In this document: positions 25,044 to 35,884 of the stretch, in pieces
Position numbering within the stretch: position 1 is the stretch's first letter
How the letters are laid out: each line of letters starts with the position of its first letter
Assembly: GCF_001619985.1 (NCBI RefSeq)
Contig: NW_017264198.1
Location: 930,001 to 994,000 of the forward strand
DNA: 64,000 nt
Source of the DNA: Xylona heveae TC161
Lineage: Eukaryota; Ascomycota; Xylonomycetes; Xylonales; Xylonaceae
Direction of reading: 5' to 3'
Notes under the pieces: generated by a model
What the model was told of the DNA's origin: nothing
Seen by the model: only the letters and a program-made list of their open reading frames with translations
Database searches by the model: none
Translations under genes and position numbers: made by a program

Positions 25044-26660
25044 CTACTCCCTCTCCAAATCCTTTGGACTCGGATCTCCGATTCCATCTTCATTAATGGC
25101 AAAAAGACAATCGCTTTCTGGCAGGCACGGGGAATCGTAAATCTTGCAGACACGCGTCTCGCCACGGCCCTTTTTCAAGCTGAGTCGCGTGGTGCTCGCG
25201 TGTGCAATAATGTTGCCGCCAATAGGCTTTTTCGGGTCCGGGTTGAACATGGCCGAGGGACCGCCGTCGACTTGGGCGACGACTTGATTGGTGATGACTA
25301 CTGCGATGCCGAATTCGTCTGCTAGTCTTTATATTGTCAATTGTTAGCATCATTGATGTGCCTGTGCCCCCCCCCCTTTTTTTTTTTAAGGATAGGATGG
25401 TATATGGAAGAAGTGATGATAGGGGTTTAAGAATTCTGATAGGAATGTCGGATGATGAACTTACCTCTGCAAAGTGCGCATGAATTTGGCAAGATGAGTT
25501 TGACGCGAGGACAATTCGCCACGGCCCATAAAGTCTGTGCGGTACAGCGACGTCGCCGAGTCGACAACGAGCAAGGAGAAGCGCGTCTCGCACATCATCT
25601 GCGCGGCTTGGTTAAGGAGTTGTAGTTGGTGATCGCTATTATAGGCGCGTGCGTATGCCACATTGTCAAGGACTTCCTCGCCCGAGAGGCCGTAGCGGTT
25701 GGCTACGGCGAGAAGGCGGACAGGTCTGGTTTCGTTTCCGAATACCGTCAGAACAGAACATTGGAAGGACAGTTTTTTAAAAAACAAAGAGACACAAAGG
25801 GCGAAAAATAAGGGGGGAGGGGGGGGGAGAAATAATAGGGGTAACAGCTGGGTTAACAACTCACCGAAACGTCCCCTCGGTATCAATATATAAACACTTT
25901 CCCTCGCCGCCGCCCATGTCAAAGGGTAACTGACACGTCACTGCCAGAGTATGACATATTTGGCTCTTGCCTGTACGAAACTCGCCAAATATTTCTGTGA
26001 TGGAACCCGTTTCGATACCGCCGGCGAGTAATGTATCTAGCTGTTTTGATCCCGTTGTGATGGAGATTAGTTCTGAGCGGCGCTGGTGCATTTCCGTAGC
26101 GGTAGTGAAGCCCATTGGCACGAGTTTTGATGCTGTAGCTCTGTGTCAGAAATAAAAGGGATAATGTAGAAATTGAAAGAAGCAACGGGAATTTAAGTAG
26201 ACTGACCTTCTGCGAGGATTTTGGACGCTTTTTGCTCGGATATGCCTTTGATTTGTTCCAGCACTCGGCGTGGTCTGTGTCGACACATTGCTTAGTTAGA
26301 CTTGCGACTTTGTTTCCTTGATGTAATATGATAATTGTACACGCTTTCGATGTGAATAAATCCTTTAATGTGCGACTGGAGTGGTGATGATATAGAAACT
26401 CAACGTACGTATAAGCCACTGCCTCCACGGTATTGAAACCTCCATCAACAATTAATTTAATATCACGCGCCGTTAGCCCAGCGACACCCTGTAATGAAGC
26501 AAATTAGCCAAATTCAAGCTCCACAGCAAGATATAATGTGCGCCTATCACTCCATCTGTGGACATACCTCCAGCGCAGTCAAGGGCGTTGGCGCGCCAGG
26601 ACCGCCCATTCCGCCCTCATCGTAGGCGGTCTGGCTCTGCTCGACTTCCTCGGCGCTCAT
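25044..26660 (-). CDS. RAD51: Recombinase Rad51
   Basis: Six exons, 26660-26568, 26488-26409, 26274-26207, 26132-25865, 25725-25465 and 25326-25044, give 350 aa. It forms ATP-dependent filaments on single-stranded DNA and carries out strand exchange in homologous recombination. The N-terminal helix-hairpin-helix region reads [17 protein letters not shown] and [15 protein letters not shown]. The core has the Walker A motif GEFRTGKSQ (about 130-138) and Walker [10 protein letters not shown] (about 220-228). [31 protein letters not shown] and the C-terminal [13 protein letters not shown] complete the family pattern. All six exons join in frame at conserved positions. It is the orthologue of Aspergillus uvsC. 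Upstream ACGCG boxes suggest G1/S control. Confidence 0.98.
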
Positions 26661-27539
26661 ATTTTATTATGGATGTTTTAGAAAAGGGACTGCGAATTGA
26701 AATTCTATTTCAAAATATTAGAATAATTACAGTCCGCTCGTTGACTCAGTTATTGTTGTTGTGGCGTTGCGAGGTGACGCGATGCTGTAGGGAACGCGCT
26801 TGCTGGCAACGCGCCGTCATGTGACTGAAGCCTGGCTGTGCTTAGTCATTTACGGGGACATCACGCCAACGACAACAACCGTCAAGGCTCGCGCAGTAAT
26901 GGCGGAGGATTTGGCTCACATAAGCCATTTGTTGGCTTACGCTTGAGACTCTACGGCAACATTGAAGGCAGATGTGAACCATGCATGTGCTTGTTCTATG
27001 GCATTTACAGGGTACTTGAACGCAGATTACCGGATGCCTGAATTCAGATGAACACTGTCCACTGAGTATTTCGGTGGATTAGGTCACCCCGACGCGCTTC
27101 GAGAGAGTGCAAGGCACTCCGTTCAATGCGAAAAGTGTACTCATTGGCCAATCAGAAGCTTGCTAGGAAACCAGTAAGGCTTGAAAGGCATCTCATTCGG
27201 ACGGGTTTTTGGTCCATATGGCCGTTGTGTTCCATTAGGGCGGCTTAGTGACGCAGAGACAACATGTGGCGGGGTTAGCATTGTCTCCGGCAGGCCCTGC
27301 AGCTGTGCTGTTTATTCAGCCATATTTGATATTACTCTTGACATGTTTCTCAATCTTCTATTTATTCGTCCGCATTGCTCTTTTAGCATTTTTTTTTGTT
27401 CAGCTCTAAAACGATACTTGCAAACAAATAACGTTTTTGACCAAACTTTACTGTGCTTTATCCTTGATCTGTTGCTCTATATCATTCCTCTCCATCTTCT
27501 CTCGACCGTGCAAAGAACGACGAACTACAAAAATCCAAA
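26661..27539. other. Divergent promoter region between RAD51 and an SDR gene
   Basis: Both genes start at the edges of this 879-bp spacer. Besides the ACGCG cluster, nothing coding was recognised. ORFs at 26838-27041 and 27181-27621 lack conserved features; the second runs through the start of the SDR gene in another frame. Confidence 0.5.
26777..26813. promoter_or_regulatory. Cluster of three ACGCG (MCB-like) cores upstream of RAD51
   Basis: ACGCG occurs at 26777-26781, 26794-26798 and 26809-26813, that is 117-153 bp upstream of the RAD51 ATG. MBF (Mbp1-Swi6) binds ACGCGT-type boxes in yeasts and drives DNA-repair genes such as RAD51 at G1/S. Clustering within 37 bp in an otherwise ordinary promoter supports function, but no binding data are available here. 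Confidence 0.5.
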
Positions 27540-28496
27540 ATGGCCAAATCTGATCAAACTATTGTCCTCATTACTGGTCTGTCACCTTTCCTCCGCCACA
27601 TCCCATCCTTTTCTCCCTTGAATTTCTTTGCTTCATCCCGTTTAACCCATTAACAATCCATCCCAGGAGCAAACCAGGGTCTCGGCTTTGCAGCTGCCAA
27701 GATACTTGTCGAGCTTTCGGCAGACTACCACGTCATTGTATGCAGCCGGAATCTCTCTCGGGGCGAAGAAGCCGTGTCAAAGCTTCGCTCCCTGCCCGGG
27801 GCCAAAGGGACTTGCTCCGCACTGCATCTCGACCTTCTTGACGAATCCAACATTGTCAAAGCTGCAGACGAAGTGTCCAAAACATTCGGCCGCATCGACG
27901 TGCTTGTCAACAACGCCGGCATAAACAATGATCTTCAGCGACTTGCTAACCCGCCCGTCCCGCTTCTGGACGTATACCGGAGTACATTTGAAACAAACTT
28001 TTTCGGGACAATCAACGTCACCGAAAAATTCCTACCTTTGCTGAAAAAGTCCAAGTTTAATTCTTCGGCGAAGAGCCTATCCTCGGAGCCTTCTTCCACC
28101 ACCACCACCACCACCACCAATGCTCCTCGTGCAGAAGCTCATGCAGCACCCCGTCTGGTCTTTGTATCTACATCTCTCTCCTCTCTCACAATGGCCTCTG
28201 ACCCCGCTTCTCCAATCTACAATGTTCTCCCCGTGTGTTATAAGAGCAGCAAGTCTGCGCTGAACATGGTCATGGTGGAGTACGAAAAGTCCCTGCGCAA
28301 AGAAGGGATCCTGGTCTGGGGCTTGGATCCTGGTCTCTGCGCGACGAATCTGTCGGGTCAAGGACCGGATGCATTGCGAGCACGAGGTGCGCAGGAGCCC
28401 GAAATCGGCGGGCAGACGATTGTAGATGTGGTTGTGGGTAAAAGAGATGCGGATGTGGGAAAGCTAGTATGGCAGGATGGAGTTAGGCCCTGGTAG
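27540..28496 (+). CDS. Short-chain dehydrogenase/reductase (carbonyl reductase-like)
   Basis: Two exons, 27540-27576 and 27667-28496, give 288 aa; the intron is 90 nt. The N-terminus IVLITGANQGLGFAAAKIL is the classical NAD(P)-binding TGxxxGxG motif. DVLVNNAG is present at about 90-97. The catalytic pair is Y204 and K208 (YKSSK), with the Ser near residue 180-185 (FVSTSLSS). DPGLCATNLSG is the usual post-catalytic PG motif. A Ser/Thr-rich insert at about 140-165, with seven consecutive Thr codons (ACC repeats), is unusual. The family resembles carbonyl reductases acting on small ketones or quinones; the substrate is unknown. Confidence 0.9.
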
Positions 28497-29266
28497 TTTT
28501 CGGGAGTTAACTTGGACTTTTAACTACAATGGTGATACCGAGCACACCCTGGTTTATGTACTATTAGTAGCAAGATACCTGTCCGCTCCAGTTCAGGGTG
28601 GAACAATGGATGTTATGCCAGCTGCTTCAGGTTTACAGGACCTGCGGGTGATGACTCATGGAAACGAACACAATCCCGCCATTAGAATATCTTTATCTTT
28701 ATTGGATCATCTTAAGAGTCGGCTAGGTAAAACAAATGTCTGTGCCGTTCATTGAAACCCATAGAATATGCCATCCCTCCATACAGTAACTTTCTGCCTC
28801 TTGGCTAAGTAAACCATTAAACACTTCAAATCTCCATCCAGATGGCCTATCGCATCAGAGAAAAATCAAAGAGATTCGAAGAAGAGATTTGAAAAGAGTC
28901 AAATATTAAAACTTCATATAAATCAGAACGCCGGCCGGGAAACCTCAATGGATATCTTGCAGAATGCGGAATTGACGAAAAACGGTCCGCTGTTATGTAC
29001 GTTTCCCTCAATCGCGAAGCAAATTGAATAAGCCGAATGCGAGTTTGACGTTTTTCATGTACAAGTTGACGCAACAGAAGCTAATGCACCCGCATTTACA
29101 AGGTTGATGAAGGATCAGTCAATGCCAATGAGATGATGCAGGTGTTGAAAACAAGACCGAGAAAATAGAGATGATCGGACAGCAAATCGACATGCCGAGA
29201 AGCCACTGGTTGAATTGCATTTCCGGTCAATAACTGTGCTCGTCTGCTCCAAGTTCAAAGCAACCA
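28497..29266. other. Convergent 3' spacer between the SDR gene and a membrane-protein gene
   Basis: 770 bp without a recognisable gene. It holds the 3' UTRs of both neighbours. No repeat or RNA gene was seen. Confidence 0.45.
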
Positions 29267-30929
29267 TCAAAGATGTTCAACAAAACTGGAAGACCGCTCG
29301 CGAGCCATCGGCATTTTCTTTTGAAGCTTTTTGGGAGCGTCATCCTCTTTGGTCTTTGCCCCAAGCAATGCATCCGCGGAATCAGTGCAGTGTGCATCAT
29401 TCAAATCGAGAGTGCCTGGCACAAGGATCTCAAAGCCAGAGTTCACCCGTCGAAGAATAGTCGAAGCATGGCTGGCTCCCTTCTTCACTTCCTTTGGCAA
29501 ATTGATAGCATCATGGGCTTCGGGACCAGCAGACGGAAGCGAAGAGGTAGCCAGATCTTCCAACTTGTAGGCTTCAAGCCCACCAGTCTTCGATGGGAAA
29601 GATTGCCCCGAGCCTGAAAGAGTCTGGTTGAAGCCCGAAGCAGCGAAAATGACATTCAAGCTGGTACTAGGTAAAGTCTGAGGGCCGATAGAATACCCAT
29701 CTACACCAGGGGCCGAGGAGACACCAGAAGCAATTCTATCGGAAACGCCATCACCAGTGGGTTTGCGAAACCTTGGGACCAGTTGCCCAACCTCAGCAGC
29801 ATGGGAAATTCGGTGGTTATGAAGTAGTCCGAGGTCAACCTCTTCGATTTCAGAGGATTTGTGAATGCCATTTTTTTCAGAGAAAGATTCAAAGGAAAAT
29901 CTAGGCGGAGGCGATGCAGCATTTGGAGAAGACGAGAGAGCAACCACTGAAGTAATTCCATTACTGGTGCTAGCAGGTCCGTACTTGTTGCCTTGGTAGC
30001 GGAGGGGTGCTACATGAAATAAGAGTCAGCGATACTCAGTTCTCAGCAAACGCTCGAAGATGAGACTATTTTGGCGCCAAGACCAAGTGTATAATGCGTT
30101 CTTGACCTTACCCTTAACAAACTTTGTAAAATTCTTGAAGCGCCCCTGTTTTCCTTCGAGGGCTTGAAGAGCTTCCTGGTTACGTGTAATGCCGCTGCTG
30201 TGGCGCAGCTCAGAGTAGTGACGTGGGTGGTAACGGCAAGCTTTGGATCTCGACAAAGATGTTTTCGGGTCTCCCTGGGCTGGGGAAGCATGAGCCGATT
30301 CGCGCTTTTCAGAAATTGAGGCAGTAGTCGAGGAAGCCGAACTAAGTGTGCCGGAAGAAAGATTACGGCCGCCTTGCAGTTGCGAGAGCCGAGAACGAGA
30401 TGGGAGAGAGTCTCGATCATCTCGAGAAGATGAGGTAAAATCGGAAGGGGTCACCGTGGAACTGGCACGGATGCTGGCTGTTGGAGTAGTCGCAACCGAA
30501 GCTGTCGGAGTGACAACAGGAGTGACATTAGGGGACACAATGACGCCTTCAGTCACGATTCCTGCTTCGAGAGCTCTGACACCAAATGGCAACCGTTCGC
30601 CGTTGAGATTGATTATGGTTCGCGTCTGCCTGGCACGTTCTAAATCAACTCTCTGAGCTTCTTCAAGAGCCATGTACTTTCGAACGCGCCAGCGATTGCG
30701 ATATAATATGATTAGCCCATAGATAATCACAAGAACCTATGATTCTGTAAGCCTTCCGGATCTTTAAGGCAAGAATTAAAGCTAAAAATGCATACAAGAC
30801 CAACCCCGAGGACCTGCAAAATTGCGATTAGAGTGGACTCAATCTGGAGGAACATAGTTTTACACAAAGTTTACTCACAAAGGTCATTTTCTGCCAGAGT
30901 TTCCAGGAATTGAAAAAGGCAGCTCCCAT
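29267..30929 (-). CDS. Conserved fungal single-pass membrane protein, function unknown
   Basis: Four exons, 30929-30879, 30813-30796, 30736-30112 and 30009-29267, give 478 aa. Exon 2 is a microexon of 18 nt coding VLGVGL, which completes the membrane segment. The start MGAAFFNSWKLWQKMTF followed by one transmembrane helix (about 16-35) and a basic RNRWRVRKY region fits a fungal protein group I have seen only as hypothetical. The remaining 440 residues are Ser/Thr/Pro-rich and look disordered, with short motifs such as YHPRHYSELRHSSG and PLRYQGNKYGPASTSNGI. With no signal peptide and the basic residues after the helix, the long C-terminus is probably cytosolic. No enzyme domain is visible. Confidence 0.75.
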
Positions 30930-33168
30930 CTTGAAGGACGCTTTGAGCGAAGCTAGACAGGCATAAAGTTTGAGCAGTTTCCGCTTTGTGTGAGACAAGC
31001 GAGCTAGAATGAGGGAACAACGACCGACTTGAGAGAAGAAGCGCGAATGCAGAAAATGTAAAGAATGCTAAAACGATAAATCCCGTGGTTTGGGGTGTAA
31101 GGATGAGATCAACGAGGGTGATTCCGAAAATTCCGTCACCAGGAAGAGTTGGCGAGTGGATCTGGACGGCTTTCTTTCAATTTGGAGGAAAGTGAGGATA
31201 TGCGAGAGTGTGTGAGAGAAGATCTGAGAGGCAAGAGATAAATTCGCCTAAGAAAACGGCCCAGCCTCGATGCCAGGCTTCAACCATCGGCAAAGATTTG
31301 TCTCTACAAGCAGAGGCGTCGATTGATGAGCTCTAGCAGCTTAAGAGCTTTTTGGAATGGGCTCTTCTAAATTTTTTAGACGTCGCTCTACAGCGGATCC
31401 AGTGAATATGTCCGTTGTGCCACTCTCCGTTGCCAGGAGATGGCGCGCCCTGATGTGGCTACCCGTCTCTGCCGACCACCGTGACCATGCTAGGCTTGAC
31501 GGTATATCTGTAAGTGAATGAAACCTCTTCTTTCGTCGAAACTAAGAATACTTTTGAGCATTTCTAAAGTATATATAAGCATCAGGCGAGTCTGGCCTGG
31601 AAGAAAGGAAGATCTGAAGAACAAGAGGCAACAGCGCTCTTATGGACTGTGGAGGAAGCAGATGCATTTTGATGCGTTCCTCGTATTCTGCCTAACGAGA
31701 ACAGAGGTGAGAAAGAGAACAAGGCAAATAACTATGTTCCTTGTGCGTGCATATGTAGAAGATGCATATAGTGCGTTTCGCAGCTCCAGCAATGGCTTTC
31801 GGACTGGGCTGTCCCGAGCCAGGTAACACCAGAATCTGTAGCTTGTGAAAGCATCTGTGCACATGCTTGCATGGCAAGCTAATGCTCACCATAATTACAG
31901 CACATGGAGAGGACTATAGGGCCTGCATGTCAGTTCTATCATGCCTTGTGTCCACTCTCTCGTATAATGGCGTTCATTCCTGCAAGTTGAGGATGCGGGG
32001 TTGCTTTGTGATCTGCTCCATCCTACCCCTGTCTGACTGGCGAACCCATGTTAGCAGATTCATAGTAGCAGAGCTCTACTTGGCTCATAAGTAAGGATGC
32101 TTCTGCAGCAGCTGGGCATGAATGCAGAGCCACTCATCACATAATGATAATAATACCTGAGGTTGCAAGAGTAGTATGGTAAACAGTGATGTTTCAGACG
32201 ATGATAATCGGATCGTCGGTGTGGGGAGATAGTTCATCCTCTACCAGATCAGGACTACGGTCAGGGACAGCTCGGCTCGCGTAATTATCTCGCGCGGGCT
32301 AGGGTATGCTCACGTGAGGATAACCATTAGGGCTAAAACAGGGACAGCACAATGATAGTTTCCCCGCTCACAAGGAAAGGAATTCTAATTATACTGTGAC
32401 TCCAAAAGAACAAGGGAATTATGCAAGGGAAGCCAATGGAGCAAACGGAACCGCCGGTAATTAATCTCGAGGCTGGGGGCTTGCCTTGGTTCGCCACCAA
32501 AATCTTAAATCTGATGTGCCACCACATGTGGAGCGTCCGAGAGATGCACATCTGGAACGTTGAGCCGCAGACAGTGCCCAAAAAGGTCATGATCTAAGGT
32601 ACCTACCTAGGTAATTGCCAACTGTACGGTAAAGTATATCAATACTTTCTGTACTGTACACTTTGTACTCGAGTAACAGAGCTCTCACACCGCAACCCCC
32701 GCAATCTGATGATGATGGCCTCACGTTGGATGATGCCAATGCTTGAATGGTCACTTTTCTCGCCGGTCGCTAAGTGGCTCGGACCCGCAACGGGAACCAG
32801 ACCGCAAAAAAGGCAGGTGGATTATGTCATCTCCCTTCGCCATCTCGGATTAATCTTGTCTCAATGCGGAATCTTTTCGATCAGTTTTAACCACATTCTG
32901 CTCTTAGTCGAGGAACGATGTCATCACCACCACTATTCCGGTCCTTACCCGGCACATCCCCCAGTTGCCCCGTCCCTGCCGTCGGTTTTGGTAGTTCCGC
33001 ACCAGTCCATCCCTCCTATCTCGGCTGTGGGGCTTTGGCTGGGGCGTGTCGCTACTATCTCGAGCCTCAACTGATCTTTCTGAAAGAACCACTCGGTAGA
33101 CATAATCTACATTTTGTTAACGTGTATGCGACTACACTTCTCATTCTCCTTGTCCATCCACCATCACC
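30930..33168. other. 2.2 kb intergenic region, no gene recognised
   Basis: It holds the divergent promoters of the membrane-protein gene and the next plus-strand gene. ORFs at 31518-31826, 31867-32094 and 32709-33074 lack conserved features or splice support. No transposon ends, repeats or tRNA were recognised. Confidence 0.45.
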
Positions 33169-34064
33169 ATGCCCATTCGCAATCCTTTTCGTAAGGCCAC
33201 TTCTTCCGATTCTGTTTCGGATCAGCAGGCCGGAGCGGATTCCGAATTCAAGCAAGCAGATGTTAGCGGGGCAAGGCCCCTCAATATCAAAGGAGAACCT
33301 AATGAATTCAAGCTGAGCGGTGCGTACATAGCTGGTCATGCGTGCTGGCAGACGGATGCCTACAGAGAGCCGCGTGCTGATGACAATTGGGGTACTTGCA
33401 GTGGTCAATGACAGCGGGGTCTACCTTCCGGTATGCCTGAAACCCAATTCAGAGTACCTTCCCGAGCGATACAGGCTTCTAGCTCAATGCAAGGCTGACC
33501 CTCTTATTTTCCTTGTAGCCCTCTCCACCTGAGAAAAAGGGGTTCTGGCACCGTTCCAACGGTTCGTCAGGTACAACCAATCATAGGACTTTACTGAATG
33601 AGAATGAACCCTTCTCAATCTCTCGCGAGTCATTTGACTCATACAGGCGGTCTTTTGTATGTTGCCCGGGTGCGTGCATACAAGGTTCAGTCACTGACAA
33701 AAGAACCACTCAGGACATTTCTGCTCGATCACCTGTCATTCAACCCGAGGGCTACGCCCCGAGGCAGAGCCTCGATTCTCGGACTAGCCGTCTTCCACGC
33801 TCAGCAGTGAATGGAAAACACTTTGACCCGCCCAAGGTCACTGATGAAGAACCCTTTGAAGATATTGGACTTAATGATGACACGAAGCCGAAAAAGAAGG
33901 GCATCTTTTCGAGGTTCGGAGACTCGTCGGATAGTCCCTCGGACAATAGCAATGCCAACTCAAGCCACCGGACTTTTCATTTCTCAGGTCGCAAGCGTGG
34001 TCAAAGCGGCCAAGGCGCTGAATTAGGTAATATGGACCGGTCGGTCTCGGACCAAAACAGTTGA
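33169..34064 (+). CDS. Small disordered conserved fungal protein, function unknown
   Basis: Four exons are proposed: 33169-33319, 33402-33430, 33519-33656 and 33714-34064, giving 222 aa. The start MPIRNPFRKATSSDS is followed by NEFKLSG, NDSGVYLPPSPPEKKGFW and KKKGIFSRFGDSS. The charged, Ser-rich composition suggests disorder, and no known domain is visible. Exon 2 is only 29 nt. The last intron (33657-33713) is 57 nt and free of stops. I splice it out because it has a GTATGT donor, a CTGAC branch-like site and a CAG acceptor; if retained it would add 19 residues, several of them Cys and Gly. Confidence 0.65.
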
Positions 34065-35884
34065 AGAGATGGTCTTTATAATGCATGTGGTTAATGACAC
34101 TGTAATGAATGGAGGCGAAGATATATACACTAATGGCGAAATGACCGAGCACCCACATGAAAACGGCGTTTTAGTCTTGGAAAAGGCCTTTTACTTTCTC
34201 TCTTGGCGTCGTTGAACACGGGCCTGTAATACACGACATATCATTTACCAATTTTCCTTTTTCAACTTTCTTTCCGAGCATTAGAGAGTCGAATACCAAT
34301 GCGTCAAGTCCTGCTGGGTTTTGGGACGTTAACAACCTGCACCTTGTGCTCTACTTTTATGTATAATGGTGCGCCAATTCTCATCTGGACGGGCCAAACT
34401 GTGCCAGGGCTCATGATACACCTGAGCAAAAATGAGAATGCTTCATGTCAAATTTCATCCAGACTGGCAACGGCCTGTAGATCAAATGGAGCCGGCCCAA
34501 AATGGCTTCACTCTACACAGGGTCTAAAACCACTTGACTGTTACATAACGGCGATAGGTTCAATCAACTGAAAAGTCTTCTCCAACTTTCTGGCGATTGT
34601 CTGCGCTTGCTCATTCGCTCGGAGATTCACTTTATCCATAAGCCAATATCAAAAAGCAGAGTCTTATATGCCAACCCTTGTATATTATTTGTAATATTCG
34701 CCTCACGAAAACCAGCATAAAATAGCAACGGCCGTAAGATCCTCTGAAAGCTTAACAGCTACTTGAAATAAATCCTGCTTGAGTAATGTTCTCACGGTCC
34801 ACATTTTGCTTTTCCCGTGGCTGGCACTGATAGCGCGATAAGGCTCTGAGATAATAAAAAATGGCGTCGGCACAGGCAACATGTCTCGCTAACCGTTTCC
34901 TTAACTAAAGCGCACGTGTTACAGCCAAATGGCGGGCGACTCCGTCATCTGCACCTCGAGCTGACTTGGAGTTTGTTTCATCATAATGTCACCTGCAAGG
35001 GACAGCAGAAGAGTTGACATCGACAAGAAATAATACCATTTATCAGTACACCTTCACGCGCACTAATACACTGCCTAGCTGGATTGACATCAGCTTTTGG
35101 CTTTGTGGGAGAATGTTTACGCTGATCCCATTCGCGACCTTTGCACTGTACATATATTGCGCTTACAATTTCTAACAGAGCCTTGCACAGTCCTTTGCTT
35201 TGCCCCATACTGCCCTGGTCGAGTTCTGGAGGCTATGTTACGTTTTGAGTCAGTAACTGGCGGCCTTTTAGGCTCCAGTACCAAATTCTGTCTTAGAAAT
35301 TGCATGGCTCTGCAATGGTCACTTGCACTTTCTTATATCGTCCTTCCAATGCCTAGTGTGTGACCGCTTACACCAGAATCATCTGATGAATTTTCTATCA
35401 AATCACCACTGGTCTTATTTCCAGAGTCATTTCTGGACGTCCTCCTCCTCCTGCTTGTACTCCATTACTTGAGTCTTCTGACCAAGCAATGATGTATTCA
35501 ACTCTATTATTCGCCTTCTTTCTCTTGTTGTATACGTACGATCCCGGCTCTTGTTCTGATAAATTAGCTGAAGAGGCACTCTTTTAGCATAATCTTTTAC
35601 TCCCTTCTCATTCCTTGCCTTTCAACTTTCTCAATATCCCATATCTCCTCAATATTTGGCGGAAACACTCGGATTTGGAAGGCTGTTTTTCCGGCTCGAA
35701 TACAGGAGGATTTACCGCTGTGTATATCAAAATTGAACCTAGCTCATAAGGCATTCTGCAGGTAGCCTTCTAATTTGCAAATTTAGACTATATCCAGGCA
35801 GCAATACCTCCCCTGTTCATGCGTCTGCGCCTATTTCATTTGCATCCTTATACAGCGAGACACGACAAAGATCTCTGAGTGTTC
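34065..35884. other. 1.8 kb intergenic region, no gene recognised
   Basis: The ORFs at 34299-34571 and 35097-35363 have no conserved features. The stretch just upstream of 35879 is pyrimidine-rich, as expected of a fungal promoter and 5' UTR. No repeat or RNA gene was seen. Confidence 0.45.

Noticed and set aside
34299-34571. Plus-strand ORF of 90 aa
   Set aside because: No family features or good splice signals; treated as intergenic.
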